Shown here one piece after another: positions 51,814 to 60,771 of a stretch of 64,000 nucleotides of DNA. Each line of letters starts with the position of its first letter. Position 1 is the stretch's first letter. Source of the DNA: Bombiscardovia asteroides_K (GTDB lineage: Bacteria > Actinomycetota > Actinomycetes > Actinomycetales > Bifidobacteriaceae); assembly GCF_048001765.1 (NCBI RefSeq), contig NZ_CP181447.1:682001-746000 (forward strand), written 5' to 3'. Under the pieces are notes generated by a model, which was not told where the DNA came from, ran no database searches, and saw only the letters and a program-made list of their open reading frames with translations. A program made the position numbers and the translations under genes.

Positions 51814-53157
51814 ATGGGTCTGTGGGACATTGACAAGATCGAATACGTGGGTCGCCAGGGCGTCAAGGAAGGCCTGGGCTTCCGTTACTACGACAAGAAC
51901 AAGGTGGTGGCCGGCAAGCCAATGAAGGACTGGCTGCGCTTCGCTGTGGCCTGGTGGCACACCTTCAACCAGGGTCTGGTGGATCCCTTCGGCGATCCCA
52001 CCGCGCAGAGGCCCTACTACCGCTACACCGATCCCATGGATCAGGCGCTGGCCAAGGTGGATTACGCCTTTGAACTCTTCACCAAGCTGGGGGTCGAGTT
52101 CTTCTGCTTCCACGATCGCGATCTGGCTCCCGAGGGCGACACCCTGCGCGAGACCGACGCCAATCTCGACAAGGTGATCGACCGCATCGAGGCCGCCATG
52201 AAGGACACGGGCGTCAAGCTGCTCTGGAACACCTCGTCGCTCTTCACCAATCCTCGTTTCGAGGCCGGGGCCGGCACCTCGCCCTTCGCTGACATCTATG
52301 CATACTCGGCAGGCCAGCTCAAGCACAGCCTGGAGATCGGCAAACGGCTCGGTGCCGAGAACTACGTCTTCTGGGGTGGCCGCGAGGGCTACGAATCCCT
52401 CTGGAACACCCGCATGAAGGAGGAGCAGGACCACATGGCCGCCCTCTTCCACATGTGTGTGGACTACGCCAAGGAGATTGGATTCGACGCGCAGTTCCTG
52501 ATCGAGCCCAAGCCCAAGGAGCCCACCCTTCACCAGTACGACTACGACGCGGCCACCACCATCAACTTCCTGCGCACCTACGACCTGCAGGATAACTTCA
52601 AACTCAACATCGAGGGCAACCACGCCAACCTGGCCATGCATACCTATCAGCATGAGGTCCGAGTGGCCCGTGAGGCCGGATTCCTGGGATCCTTGGATGC
52701 CAACCAGGGTGACAAGCTTATCGGCTGGGACATGGACGAGTTCCCCTCGGATCTCAACGATGCTACCGCAGTCATGTGGGAAGTGCTGGCCAACGGAAGC
52801 ATCGGCCCCCGCGGAGGTCTGAACTTCGACGCCAAGCCGCGCCGTTCCTCCTTCCTGCCTGAGGACCTCTTCAGGACCCACATCGTGGGCATGGATACCT
52901 ATGCTGCCGGTCTGCTGGTCGCAGCCAAGATGCATGAGGACGGCTACATCGAGCAGCTGCAGCAGGAGCGTTACTCCTCCTTCGAATCCGGTATCGGCTT
53001 GACGGTAAAGGACGGCACGGCCACACTGGCCTCCCTGGAGGAATACAGCCTTGACAAGCCGCAGGCCGAACTGATCGCCGCCGACAAGTCCGACCATCTT
53101 GAAGTGGTCAAGGCCACTATCAACAACTACATCGTTGAGACTCTGGCTCAGGCCTGA
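51814..53157 (+). CDS. xylA: Xylose isomerase
   Basis: XylA interconverts D-xylose and D-xylulose, the entry of xylose into the pentose pathway. The 447-residue protein is of the class II type with the long N-terminus. It shows FFCFHDRDLAPEGDTLRETD with the catalytic His, the VFWGGREGYESLWNT signature, and metal-binding residues in IEPKPKEPTLHQYD, EGNHANLA and LDANQGD. ATG 51814 follows AAAGGAG with 8 bases spacing. No xylulokinase gene is adjacent in this window. A terminator hairpin follows. Confidence 0.96.
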   Translation: MGLWDIDKIEYVGRQGVKEGLGFRYYDKNKVVAGKPMKDWLRFAVAWWHTFNQGLVDPFGDPTAQRPYYRYTDPMDQALAKVDYAFELFTKLGVEFFCFHDRDLAPEGDTLRETDANLDKVIDRIEAAMKDTGVKLLWNTSSLFTNPRFEAGAGTSPFADIYAYSAGQLKHSLEIGKRLGAENYVFWGGREGYESLWNTRMKEEQDHMAALFHMCVDYAKEIGFDAQFLIEPKPKEPTLHQYDYDAATTINFLRTYDLQDNFKLNIEGNHANLAMHTYQHEVRVAREAGFLGSLDANQGDKLIGWDMDEFPSDLNDATAVMWEVLANGSIGPRGGLNFDAKPRRSSFLPEDLFRTHIVGMDTYAAGLLVAAKMHEDGYIEQLQQERYSSFESGIGLTVKDGTATLASLEEYSLDKPQAELIAADKSDHLEVVKATINNYIVETLAQA

Positions 53158-53177
53158 GATTCTTTTCGCCACATTGC

Positions 53178-53216
53178 AGATCCTGCGTGAGCTGTCAAAC
53201 GTATCGCGCAGGATCT
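53178..53216 (+). terminator. xylA terminator
   Basis: AGATCCTGCG (53178-53187) pairs with CGCAGGATCT (53207-53216), followed by TTTCT. A separate perfect palindrome TTTGATT-C-AATCAAA lies at 53290-53304, before the convergent LacI gene end. Confidence 0.7.
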
Positions 53217-53332
53217 TTCTGGGTGTCCGCTCATCATGAGTTGTGTAGACTTATTGTGATTTATGAGTAGTTGTATTCCGCGTCGTGATTTTGATTCAAT
53301 CAAAGAATGGCTGACATGACGCATCAGGGCTG

Positions 53333-54367
53333 TCAAGAATGTTCGATTGTGCTAGAGCGCACGACCAGCCTGGTGGGGAAAACGACCTCATGACTGACTT
53401 TCTTCCCCATATGCATGTCAAAGAGCATTGAGGCTGCCTGGGAGGCCATCTCAGCCATAGGCTGTCTGATCGTCGTCAGCGCTGGTCCGAGAAACGCGGA
53501 TGCCTGTATGTCGTCGAATCCTATTACTGATATATCATCCGGTATGCGTAGATGGAGCCGACGAGCAGTTTCGTACAGGCCCATGGCCTGAAGATCGCTT
53601 CCCGCGAAGATGGCAGAAGGTATGGAGCCGTTTGATAAAAGCGAAAATGCTTCGCGCCTGCCGCTATCAACGGTAAAGTCGCCGTACCGGACAAGACTTG
53701 GATCAACAGCGATGCCTGATTCTTCGAGGGCAGCACAGTATCCATCGTATCTGGCTTTGGAACACATCATCTTCCTGGGACCGTTGATGATGCCGATTCT
53801 TTTATGCCCCTGCCGGATAAGAAACCGGGTGGCAGTCAAGCCACCTGTCCAGTTATCGGCTCTTACAGAGGCAGTTGATACTGAAGGATTGCCATAAGGG
53901 TCCAAGATCACATAAGGTATTTGACGCGACGAGAGGAGTTTGCGCTCTTTCTTGGACAGATCTGAAAAGACAAGAATCACACCCAGAGGCCTGCGCTCGA
54001 GGACGCCGTTGACCCAGGCTGAAGAGGGGGAACGTCTATTGCCGCTTTCGGCTATGGTGACGCTGCAGTTGTGCTCTCTGGCCGCTCCACACACGCCTTG
54101 AAGGAGTTCCATTCCCCAGATGCTGTCGAATTTCTGAAAAACGATTTCAATATTGTTATTGGTCTTTTGCGCTCTAAGCGGCCTGGAATAACCGACACTT
54201 TCCAGGAGAGATTCCACATGTTCTCTTGTGCCATCCGATACATCCGGCCGGCCGTTGATGACTTTTGAAACTGTAGCTATAGACACTCCTGCTTGTTTGG
54301 CGATGTCCGTCAAACGTGGCTTGACTCCGGAAGAGCTAGTGGGCTTACGCCCATTGTTCATATTCAT
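53333..54367 (-). CDS. LacI-family transcriptional regulator
   Basis: The 344-residue protein has the LacI helix-turn-helix and hinge LTDIAKQAGVSIATVSKVIN near residue 19, preceded by a polar 18-residue tail, and a periplasmic-binding-protein-like sensor with GIINGPRKMM, AIFAGSDLQAMGLYETAR and DISVIGFDDIQASAFLGPAL. It is divergent from the GH3 operon. The ATG at 54367 has no ribosome binding site; a TATAAT ends 7 bases upstream, so the mRNA may be leaderless. A palindrome CGAAATTTTCG at 54384 next to the -10 suggests autoregulation and is shared with the ABC operon. Confidence 0.9.
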   Translation of the reverse strand: MNMNNGRKPTSSSGVKPRLTDIAKQAGVSIATVSKVINGRPDVSDGTREHVESLLESVGYSRPLRAQKTNNNIEIVFQKFDSIWGMELLQGVCGAAREHNCSVTIAESGNRRSPSSAWVNGVLERRPLGVILVFSDLSKKERKLLSSRQIPYVILDPYGNPSVSTASVRADNWTGGLTATRFLIRQGHKRIGIINGPRKMMCSKARYDGYCAALEESGIAVDPSLVRYGDFTVDSGRREAFSLLSNGSIPSAIFAGSDLQAMGLYETARRLHLRIPDDISVIGFDDIQASAFLGPALTTIRQPMAEMASQAASMLFDMHMGKKVSHEVVFPTRLVVRSSTIEHS

Positions 54368-54374
54368 AGTTATT

Positions 54375-54394
54375 ATTATATCTCGAAATTTTCG
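54375..54394 (-). promoter_or_regulatory. LacI gene promoter -10 with adjacent palindromic operator
   Basis: On the minus strand TATAAT (54375-54380) is preceded by CGAAA-N-TTTCG (54384-54394), which would place a repressor between -35 and -10. The same half-sites recur at 58830 and 58945. Confidence 0.6.
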
Positions 54395-54458
54395 CTTTCA
54401 GAAATTCCATATAGAGAATCAGTTTATTTGGATAAATGTCCCGTGTTTTAATAAACAC

Positions 54459-54470
54459 AAACTTAAGTTT
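54459..54470. promoter_or_regulatory. Palindrome AAACTTAAGTTT in the LacI-GH3 divergent region
   Basis: Perfect 12-base palindrome in the AT-rich 281-base region between the LacI gene and the GH3 gene. It is a possible second operator or promoter element; an inverted repeat TTTAT-N4-ATAAA lies at 54423-54436. Confidence 0.35.
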
Positions 54471-54648
54471 TGAATTTGTTAGCGAAATATAATATAATCT
54501 CATTCGATAATGATGAAACTGATCATGATGAGTGTTCATCTGGTGCGAGCCATTGGAGTCTTTATTTCAAAGCCAATTCCACGTGGTGCTGAAGCGATAG
54601 GGCTCTTACTTGTTGGCACAATCGATCAACTTGCAGTGAAAGGCAGAG

Positions 54649-56841
54649 ATGGCTGGAATGAAAAGGTTGTCGCGTAAGGAAGCTGCTGTCCAAGCAAAGG
54701 CGTTAGTTGCGGGGATGTCAGCACATGAGTGCGTGGAACAGCTTAATTATGATGCACCTGGTATAGAACGGCTGGGCATTCCGCCTTACAACTACTGGAA
54801 TGAAGGTTTGCACGGAGTAGCACGGGCCGGGACCGCGACGGTTTTTCCTCAAGCCATTGGGATGGCGGCAAGTTTTGATCCGGATCTTCTCCACTCTGTT
54901 GCGGAGGTGATTGCTACAGAGGGAAGGGCTAAGTACAACAGTTCCGTACAGCTCGGTGACAGGGATATCTATAAGGGGCTGACCTACTGGTCGCCGAATT
55001 TGAATATCTATCGTGATCCAAGGTGGGGAAGAGGACAGGAGACCTACGGTGAGGATCCTTATCTGACTTCTCGTATGGGCGTGGCCTTCATACGTGGCCT
55101 TCAAGGAGAGGGCAAGTATCTCAAATTGGCTGCGGCCGCAAAACACTTTGCCGTTCATTCAGGTCCTGAAGCCATACGGCATGGTTTCGATGCTCGCATA
55201 AGCCTGCAGGAATTGTACAGAACCTATCTTCCAGCTTTTAAGGCAGCAGTGAAGGAAGCTGATGTCGAGTCAATTATGACCGCTTACAACTCGCTCAATG
55301 GTGTTCCCTGCAGTGTCAATGCTGAACTGATCAATCATATACTCCGTCAGGAATGGGGTTTCCAAGGTCATGTCGTTACCGACGCTTGGGCATTGGAAGA
55401 CGTTTATGGAGACCATACCTATGCTGCAGACGCTCAGGAAACGATGGTTTTGGCTATCAGGGCAGGCGTGAATCTATGTACAGGAAGATGCTCTGGGGCC
55501 ACTGCAGATGCGCTGGCTGCAGGTCAGCTTGGTGAAGAGGAGGTCCGGGAGGCTCTGGAACCGGTTTTTCGGACTCGGGTTCGTCTCGGTATGTTCGCGG
55601 ACGACTGTCCGTACGACTCTATCGGAATAGATCAGTGCGACACGGAGGATCACCGGGATTTGAGCATGCACATGGCCCAAGAGACCTTCGTCCTGCTCCA
55701 TAACTCAGGAATTCTGCCCCTCGATACTAATGCGTACGGTTCTGTCTGCGTGGTGGGCCCCCTGGCTGACTCAAGAAGTGCACTTCTTGGCAATTACTTC
55801 GGCACTCCCACCCACTCCACGACGATCCTACAGGGTATGGAATCGGCTTTGAAAGGCATTATGCCTGTCCGCTATGCCCAGGGCTGCTCTCTAACGGGTA
55901 ATCATGCCAGGTCGGAACTGGCCCATGAGGATGAAGGCGAATCGGAAGCTCTGGCCATGGCAGCAGCCTCCGATCTGGTAGTTGCGGTGATGGGGATGGA
56001 TTCCAGCATTGAAGGCGAGCAGGGCGATGCAGGCAACTCTATGGGGGCAGGCGATAGAGGGCAACTAGGTCTTCCTGGACGTCAGGAACATCTGCTCCGC
56101 GCTCTCTTGGATGTCGGCAAACCTGTCGTCCTTCTTCTTGTTGGCGGTGGCGGCTTCGCCCTGCACGGGTTGGAGGATCACGCAAACATGGCGGCCATTA
56201 TGCAGATTTGGTACCCGGGCGGTCAGGGCGGCAGAGCGGTGGCAGGCGTGCTTCTGGGGGAAACATCGCCTTCTGGCAAGCTACCGATTACTGTCTATAG
56301 AACTCATGCCGGTCTACCCTCCTTCCAGGAGTATGAGCTTGGGAATCGGACTTATCGTTTCCTCGACAGGCTTCCTCTGTATCCATTCGGTTATGGGTTG
56401 ACATATTCACAAACCAAGGTAGACAGGCCTTCGGTCGTTCTTTCCGGTGGCTCCAGGCGTATTTCAGTCGGTGTCCCGATTCGGAATGAGGGTGATTACC
56501 CCGTGAGCGAAGTGGTTCAAATATATCTGGCCCATCATGAGTCTGGATTGTCGGTGCCGAACTGGAATCTTGTGGCTTTTACCAGGGTTGATCTTTCGCC
56601 AGATGAACAAGTTGTAGCCGATCTGGAAATCGGACCAGAGGCCTTTATGGAGTTTGATAGCCAGGGAAAAATGGTTGTCGATGGGGATTTCTTCACTCTC
56701 TATGCAGGTATCAGTCAGCCGGATGCACGTTCAGTGGAATTGTTGGGTCAAGCTCCCTGGCCAGTCGAAGTCAACTTTGCTACGGGCGGTGTTCGAATAC
56801 TGAAACCGGGTCCTGCGGCCGTAGCAGGGAAAACGGAGTGA
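54649..56841 (+). CDS. GH3-family beta-glycosidase, xylosidase/glucosidase type
   Basis: A 730-residue cytoplasmic enzyme, no signal peptide. The GH3 barrel starts with NYWNEGLHGVARAGTATVFP, shows WSPNLNIYRDPRWGRGQETY, KHFAVHSGPE, YNSLNGVPCSVNAEL, and the nucleophile Asp245 in VVTDAWALEDVYGD. The alpha/beta sandwich (LLHNSGILPLD to GEQGDAG) and C-terminal fibronectin-like domain (PFGYGLTYSQ to VRNEGDYPVSE-like VPIRNEGDYPVSEVVQIYL) follow. The WNEGLHG/NGVPC pattern is that of GH3 xylan beta-xylosidases and relatives. ATG 54649 follows AAAGGCAG; ATG 54658 is an alternative. The next gene starts one base after its stop. Confidence 0.9.
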   Translation: MAGMKRLSRKEAAVQAKALVAGMSAHECVEQLNYDAPGIERLGIPPYNYWNEGLHGVARAGTATVFPQAIGMAASFDPDLLHSVAEVIATEGRAKYNSSVQLGDRDIYKGLTYWSPNLNIYRDPRWGRGQETYGEDPYLTSRMGVAFIRGLQGEGKYLKLAAAAKHFAVHSGPEAIRHGFDARISLQELYRTYLPAFKAAVKEADVESIMTAYNSLNGVPCSVNAELINHILRQEWGFQGHVVTDAWALEDVYGDHTYAADAQETMVLAIRAGVNLCTGRCSGATADALAAGQLGEEEVREALEPVFRTRVRLGMFADDCPYDSIGIDQCDTEDHRDLSMHMAQETFVLLHNSGILPLDTNAYGSVCVVGPLADSRSALLGNYFGTPTHSTTILQGMESALKGIMPVRYAQGCSLTGNHARSELAHEDEGESEALAMAAASDLVVAVMGMDSSIEGEQGDAGNSMGAGDRGQLGLPGRQEHLLRALLDVGKPVVLLLVGGGGFALHGLEDHANMAAIMQIWYPGGQGGRAVAGVLLGETSPSGKLPITVYRTHAGLPSFQEYELGNRTYRFLDRLPLYPFGYGLTYSQTKVDRPSVVLSGGSRRISVGVPIRNEGDYPVSEVVQIYLAHHESGLSVPNWNLVAFTRVDLSPDEQVVADLEIGPEAFMEFDSQGKMVVDGDFFTLYAGISQPDARSVELLGQAPWPVEVNFATGGVRILKPGPAAVAGKTE

Positions 56842-56842
56842 T

Positions 56843-58687
56843 ATGAAAAAGAAACTCTCAGTGTCGCCGCTCTTTGGCAACGGCGCCATTCTCCAGCGTG
56901 ACCGCATTCTTAAGATTCGCGGGCTTTCCCGGGCACATGCGCGGGTCCGCATCGCAGTAGACGGAGCGTCCGATACTGTCGAGAGCGATCCATCCGGGCG
57001 TTGGGAGGCTTGTCTGCCTCCCCATGAAGCTGGTGGCCCTTTTGCCATGACCGTGGAGAGCCAGGACGAGTCACTGACCGTCGAGGACTTATATTACGGC
57101 GATGTTTGGCTTCTTGGGGGCCAGTCAAACATGGAGCTTCCAGTCAGGAGGATTTTGACCAGGTTTCCTGATGCGCCAGCATGCGGGGATTCTTTGATCA
57201 GATACATCAAGACAGATGCAGGGGTCGATTTTCTTAAACGTCATCGTGACTTTGTCGGCGGTCCTTGGCGAGCTGCCTTAAAAGAAGATATTTATGATGT
57301 CTCGGCTGTCGGATTCTTCTTTGCCCTGGATATTCGCCGCGAGGAAGGCGTTCCTGTTGGCCTTATAATGACGGCTCTGGGCGGATCGAGCATAAATTCT
57401 TGGCTCAGTGAACAGACCTTGGCACGAGTGGCAGCTCTGCCTCCGGATTTGCATGAATTGGACCAGGAGCACATTCATCGGGAAGAAGAGGCGTTCGCTG
57501 CTGATGAGCATAAGTATTACTCGAGATTGGACAGTCGGGATCCGGGCCTGAGCAACGGATGGGAACAGCCTGGCCTTGATGATGCGTCTTGGGAGCGAAT
57601 CGAGCCCGCAGATATAAGCAGGTTCAGCTTTACGGGTTCAGGATCCGTCTGGCTGAGGCGATACGTACACGTGCCCAGACAATTTTGGGGGAAGAAGGCT
57701 CAGCTACGGCTAGGCACTATGGTCGATGCGGACCAGACTTTCGTGAATGGCCGTCAGGTTGGCGCAGTCGGCTACCAGTATCCTCCACGGAATTATTCGT
57801 TGGAAAAGCTGGAGGGCGACTTCCAACTGACCATAAGGCTGAAGATGGTTCACGGGCAGGGGGGATTGACTGAGGGCAAACGTCATGTGCTGGCTTTGAG
57901 CAGCGGTAATCTTATCGATTTGGATCGTCAGGGGCCTTGGGCGGTCAGGAGAGGGGCTGATATGCCCGATCTGCGGGCACAGACTTTCTTTACCCATCTG
58001 CCTGTCGGGGACTTCAATACGGTCATCAATCCCTTATCGGGCTATCACGTTCGTGGTGTGCTTTTTTACCAGGGTGAAGCCGATACCGGTAATCCTGAGG
58101 CCTACGCGCGAAGAATGGTTGCTTTGATCGATGAATGGCGTCGGATACTGGATGATTCATCTGTTCCATTTATTTTCGCCCAGTTGCCTAATTATGGTTT
58201 AGAGCACCAACGTTACTGGCCCAGGCTGCGTGATGAGCAGAGGAAGGCATCCGAAGTTCTTCCTAACACTATGATGATTGTGACTTTGGGGATGGGCGAG
58301 GACAATGACCTGCACCCATTGGATAAAAAGTCCATAGCCCATTCCTTCGCCAAGGCCGCAGGCGTTATGTCTTATGGAAAGTCGGGTGAGCCGTGCGGCC
58401 CTATGCCGCTTCTTGCTAGCTGGTGCGCGGAAAAGCATACGGTCAGGGTCTCTTTTGCTCATGTCGGAGAAGGATTGGTGCAAACCGGGCCGTTGCCTAT
58501 GGAAGTCCCCGGCGTTGGCTTGATCAAAGCCGATATCCGCGACGGAAGTATGGTGGAGTGTCTGGTGCAGGACGGTTTCGATCCTCGTGGGAAAACGATA
58601 CGATACGCATGGTCTGATACGGCCAAGCCGGTGCTCTACAATTCGGAGAATCTTCCAGCCAGCCCCTTTGAGCTTGAGATCCATTGA
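56843..58687 (+). CDS. SGNH carbohydrate esterase, sialate O-acetylesterase-like
   Basis: A 614-residue SGNH hydrolase of the sialate-9-O-acetylesterase family. The nucleophile is Ser95 in LLGGQSNMELPV, the oxyanion block is LGGSSINSWL, a GVLFYQGEADTGNPEAYARR block precedes LIDEWRRIL, and the Asp489/His491 pair lies in NDLHPLDKK. A beta-sandwich insertion resembling a GH2-type sugar-binding domain (WEQPGLDDASWERI to GAVGYQYPPRNY) splits the hydrolase, as in several family members. No signal peptide. It probably removes acetyl groups from imported plant oligosaccharides rather than sialic acid; this is inferred from the GH3 and transporter context. Confidence 0.85.
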   Translation: MKKKLSVSPLFGNGAILQRDRILKIRGLSRAHARVRIAVDGASDTVESDPSGRWEACLPPHEAGGPFAMTVESQDESLTVEDLYYGDVWLLGGQSNMELPVRRILTRFPDAPACGDSLIRYIKTDAGVDFLKRHRDFVGGPWRAALKEDIYDVSAVGFFFALDIRREEGVPVGLIMTALGGSSINSWLSEQTLARVAALPPDLHELDQEHIHREEEAFAADEHKYYSRLDSRDPGLSNGWEQPGLDDASWERIEPADISRFSFTGSGSVWLRRYVHVPRQFWGKKAQLRLGTMVDADQTFVNGRQVGAVGYQYPPRNYSLEKLEGDFQLTIRLKMVHGQGGLTEGKRHVLALSSGNLIDLDRQGPWAVRRGADMPDLRAQTFFTHLPVGDFNTVINPLSGYHVRGVLFYQGEADTGNPEAYARRMVALIDEWRRILDDSSVPFIFAQLPNYGLEHQRYWPRLRDEQRKASEVLPNTMMIVTLGMGEDNDLHPLDKKSIAHSFAKAAGVMSYGKSGEPCGPMPLLASWCAEKHTVRVSFAHVGEGLVQTGPLPMEVPGVGLIKADIRDGSMVECLVQDGFDPRGKTIRYAWSDTAKPVLYNSENLPASPFELEIH

Positions 58688-58711
58688 TCAGGTAATAGAC
58701 GGGTCTATGGC

Positions 58712-58733
58712 ATGTCCATTCAGGTATGGACAT
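58712..58733 (+). terminator. Hairpin after the esterase gene
   Basis: ATGTCCAT (58712-58719) pairs with ATGGACAT (58726-58733). A second hairpin ATGCA-TTTT-TGCAT follows at 58744-58757. Both are short; termination or pausing before the ABC operon is plausible. Confidence 0.45.
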
Positions 58734-58829
58734 CGGCGTGATCATGCATTTTTGCATCGATGGACATATTAGAAAGCCGCCTCAGAATTGCGATCAGTGT
58801 AAGGGCGGTCATTGCGTAATATAGGACAT

Positions 58830-58840
58830 CGAAAGTTTCG
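58830..58840. promoter_or_regulatory. Candidate LacI operator O1 of the ABC operon
   Basis: CGAAAGTTTCG is a perfect CGAAA-N-TTTCG palindrome 64 bases upstream of the -35 box. It differs from the site in front of the LacI gene only in the centre base. Confidence 0.6.
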
Positions 58841-58903
58841 TCTACATAAATGCTTGCAATAGTTGGTTTTCATGCGTAAAAGACGATAGAACGATAAGAC
58901 AAC

Positions 58904-58932
58904 TTGACTTTTTTCGGAAAACGAATCAAAAT
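58904..58932 (+). promoter_or_regulatory. Putative promoter of the ABC transporter operon
   Basis: TTGACT (58904-58909) and CAAAAT (58927-58932) are 17 bases apart. The start of transcription is expected near 58939, about 79 bases before the first start codon. Confidence 0.6.
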
Positions 58933-58944
58933 TAAACCGGTTCT

Positions 58945-58959
58945 CGAAACTGTCTTTCG
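58945..58959. promoter_or_regulatory. Candidate LacI operator O2 of the ABC operon
   Basis: CGAAA-CTGTC-TTTCG has the same half-sites with a 5-base spacer and lies just downstream of the predicted transcription start, where a bound repressor would block elongation. Confidence 0.5.
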
Positions 58960-59017
58960 GGAATCGCCGAGATGTCTATGATGGCAAATCTGGGTTCGAA
59001 GATGAACGGAGTTTGTA

Positions 59018-60700
59018 ATGAAAAAGGGTTCAATTTTCAGGGTCGTTACGGCGGGGTTAGCCGCCGTTGCGACCCTCCTGCCACTATCGGCCTGTGGTTC
59101 CGCACAAAAGAGTGCTGAGAAGAAGGATGTCATCATCAGCGCACCCACGAACGCGACCACGGCTCTTACAATCAATTACAATCCTTTCTCCTCCCTTGCT
59201 CTTACGGGGACAAACGGAGGCTTGTATGAGGGGCTGTTTTTCTGCAACAGCTACGGGACCAAAGGGCTGGAGCCTCTGCTGGGGACTTCGTATAAAATGA
59301 GTCAGGATGCCAAGTCCATCCAGATCAATTTGCGTAAGAACGTGGTCTGGTCGGATGGACAGCCTTTTACTGCGGATGATGTGGTATACACCTTTGACTT
59401 GTTGAGCAAGAACAGTGCTCTGAACACGGTTGGTTTCCACGGGAGGGCATCCAAAATCAACGAGAACGAAGTTAAGCTGGACTTCGACCAACCTCAATCC
59501 GCCAACGGGTTCACTTTCCTCACAACGGTGTATATAGTTCCTAAACACGATTGGGAGAAGAAGAAGGATCCAGTTAGCGATACCAACGAAAAAGCCGTTG
59601 GAAGCGGTCCTCTGACTGTTGAAGGCGGCAACTTCTCTTCCATGTCATACACGCTGAAGAGAAATAAGCACTATTGGGATAAGGGGAAGCCGAAGATTGC
59701 TGGTATCAGGTACATTGTTTATTCCAATACCCAGTCGCAGCAAGATGCGCTTCTTGCCGGTCAGTTGGACTGGGCAAACCTGAATATAGTCAATGCCGAT
59801 CAGGTCCTCTCGAGCAAGCCTGCCATCAAGCAGGTGAATTTGCCTTCCAGCCAAGTCTCACTGATTACTTGCTCAAATGCAGAGTTGGGTTGCAAAGGGC
59901 CGATTACAGACCCTGCTGTTCGCAAGGCGATCTACTACGGGATCGACCGTGGACAGCTCAATAAGCTCTCATTCAATAATTCATACCTGAAAATCAATGG
60001 CTCGCTTTACCCGACTGAACAGTATGAGAAGTATTTCGACAAGTCAGTTGAAGATTCCCCGGTACCTATGAAAGCAAGGGCCGATAAGGCTGAGCAAATT
60101 TTGAAAGATGCCGGATACTCCAAGGGAAGCGATGGGCTCTATCAAAAGGATGGACAACCGCTGAGCTTCGAGGTCGCGGTCACCAATGGAACTTCTGACT
60201 GGATTAGCGCTATTGATGTGGCGAATCAGCAGCTTAAAAAGATTGGCATTGAGCTGAAAACCAAGCAGGTTTCTTCCAATGAGTGGGGCCAGGGACTACG
60301 CAAGGGAGACTACGATCTGACTATTTACGGCCTGTGGTTGCCAAATGCGACTGAAGCTTGGAATTTCTACAACCAGTGGTTCAACGGGGCGAAGACCGCG
60401 CCAAAGGGCCAGACAGCCTACCCAGGTTATGCCAGGTACAATAATGAGACTGTCAACAAAGCATTGGAGACCATCAACAGTACAACCGACTCAGCGGTCA
60501 AAAAGAAGGCATACTCGCAGATTCAAAAGCAGGTCTTCGAGGACATGCCCTATATTCCGCTGCTGCGGCAAGGTGGCCAGGTTCAGACCTGGACCGATAA
60601 GGTCAATGGATATCCGACCAAGGATAATCTCTATGCAAATCCGCAGACCTGGGCCAATCCCGATCTGGGTATCGTCATCAAGAATCTCAATCTGAAGTAA
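59018..60700 (+). CDS. ABC transporter substrate-binding lipoprotein, family 5 (Opp/Dpp type)
   Basis: A 560-residue lipoprotein. The signal peptide ends in LLPLSACGS with the lipidated Cys26. The mature domain has the SBP_bac_5 pattern: LINLRKNVVWSDGQPFTADD-like segment (IQINLRKNVVWSDGQPFTAD), VVYTFDLLSK, DPAVRKAIYYGIDRGQLNKL and MPYIPLLRQG. Members bind peptides, nickel or, in plant-biomass degraders, oligosaccharides. Here the operon follows GH3 and esterase genes, so an oligosaccharide ligand is plausible. ATG 59018 follows GGAG. A stable hairpin separates it from the permease genes. Confidence 0.92.
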   Translation: MKKGSIFRVVTAGLAAVATLLPLSACGSAQKSAEKKDVIISAPTNATTALTINYNPFSSLALTGTNGGLYEGLFFCNSYGTKGLEPLLGTSYKMSQDAKSIQINLRKNVVWSDGQPFTADDVVYTFDLLSKNSALNTVGFHGRASKINENEVKLDFDQPQSANGFTFLTTVYIVPKHDWEKKKDPVSDTNEKAVGSGPLTVEGGNFSSMSYTLKRNKHYWDKGKPKIAGIRYIVYSNTQSQQDALLAGQLDWANLNIVNADQVLSSKPAIKQVNLPSSQVSLITCSNAELGCKGPITDPAVRKAIYYGIDRGQLNKLSFNNSYLKINGSLYPTEQYEKYFDKSVEDSPVPMKARADKAEQILKDAGYSKGSDGLYQKDGQPLSFEVAVTNGTSDWISAIDVANQQLKKIGIELKTKQVSSNEWGQGLRKGDYDLTIYGLWLPNATEAWNFYNQWFNGAKTAPKGQTAYPGYARYNNETVNKALETINSTTDSAVKKKAYSQIQKQVFEDMPYIPLLRQGGQVQTWTDKVNGYPTKDNLYANPQTWANPDLGIVIKNLNLK

Positions 60701-60712
60701 CATCGCTTTCCA

Positions 60713-60746
60713 CTGGTGGGGGAGGTCGGATGGCATCCCCCACCAG
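60713..60746 (+). promoter_or_regulatory. Intercistronic GC-rich hairpin after the binding-protein gene
   Basis: CTGGTGGGGGA (60713-60723) pairs perfectly with TCCCCCACCAG (60736-60746) around a 12-base loop. It encloses a GGAGG and an ATG at 60730, hiding that start. Such structures behind binding-protein genes commonly stabilise the upstream mRNA and lower permease expression. Confidence 0.7.
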
Positions 60747-60771
60747 GAAAGCATCCTGGGGTGGAAACAAA

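Larger units (their letters stand above)
58688..59017. other. Intergenic region between esterase gene and ABC operon
   Basis: 330 bases with two hairpins, one palindrome CGAAAGTTTCG, a promoter at 58904-58932 and a second palindrome overlapping the expected transcription start. No gene is seen. Confidence 0.6.
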
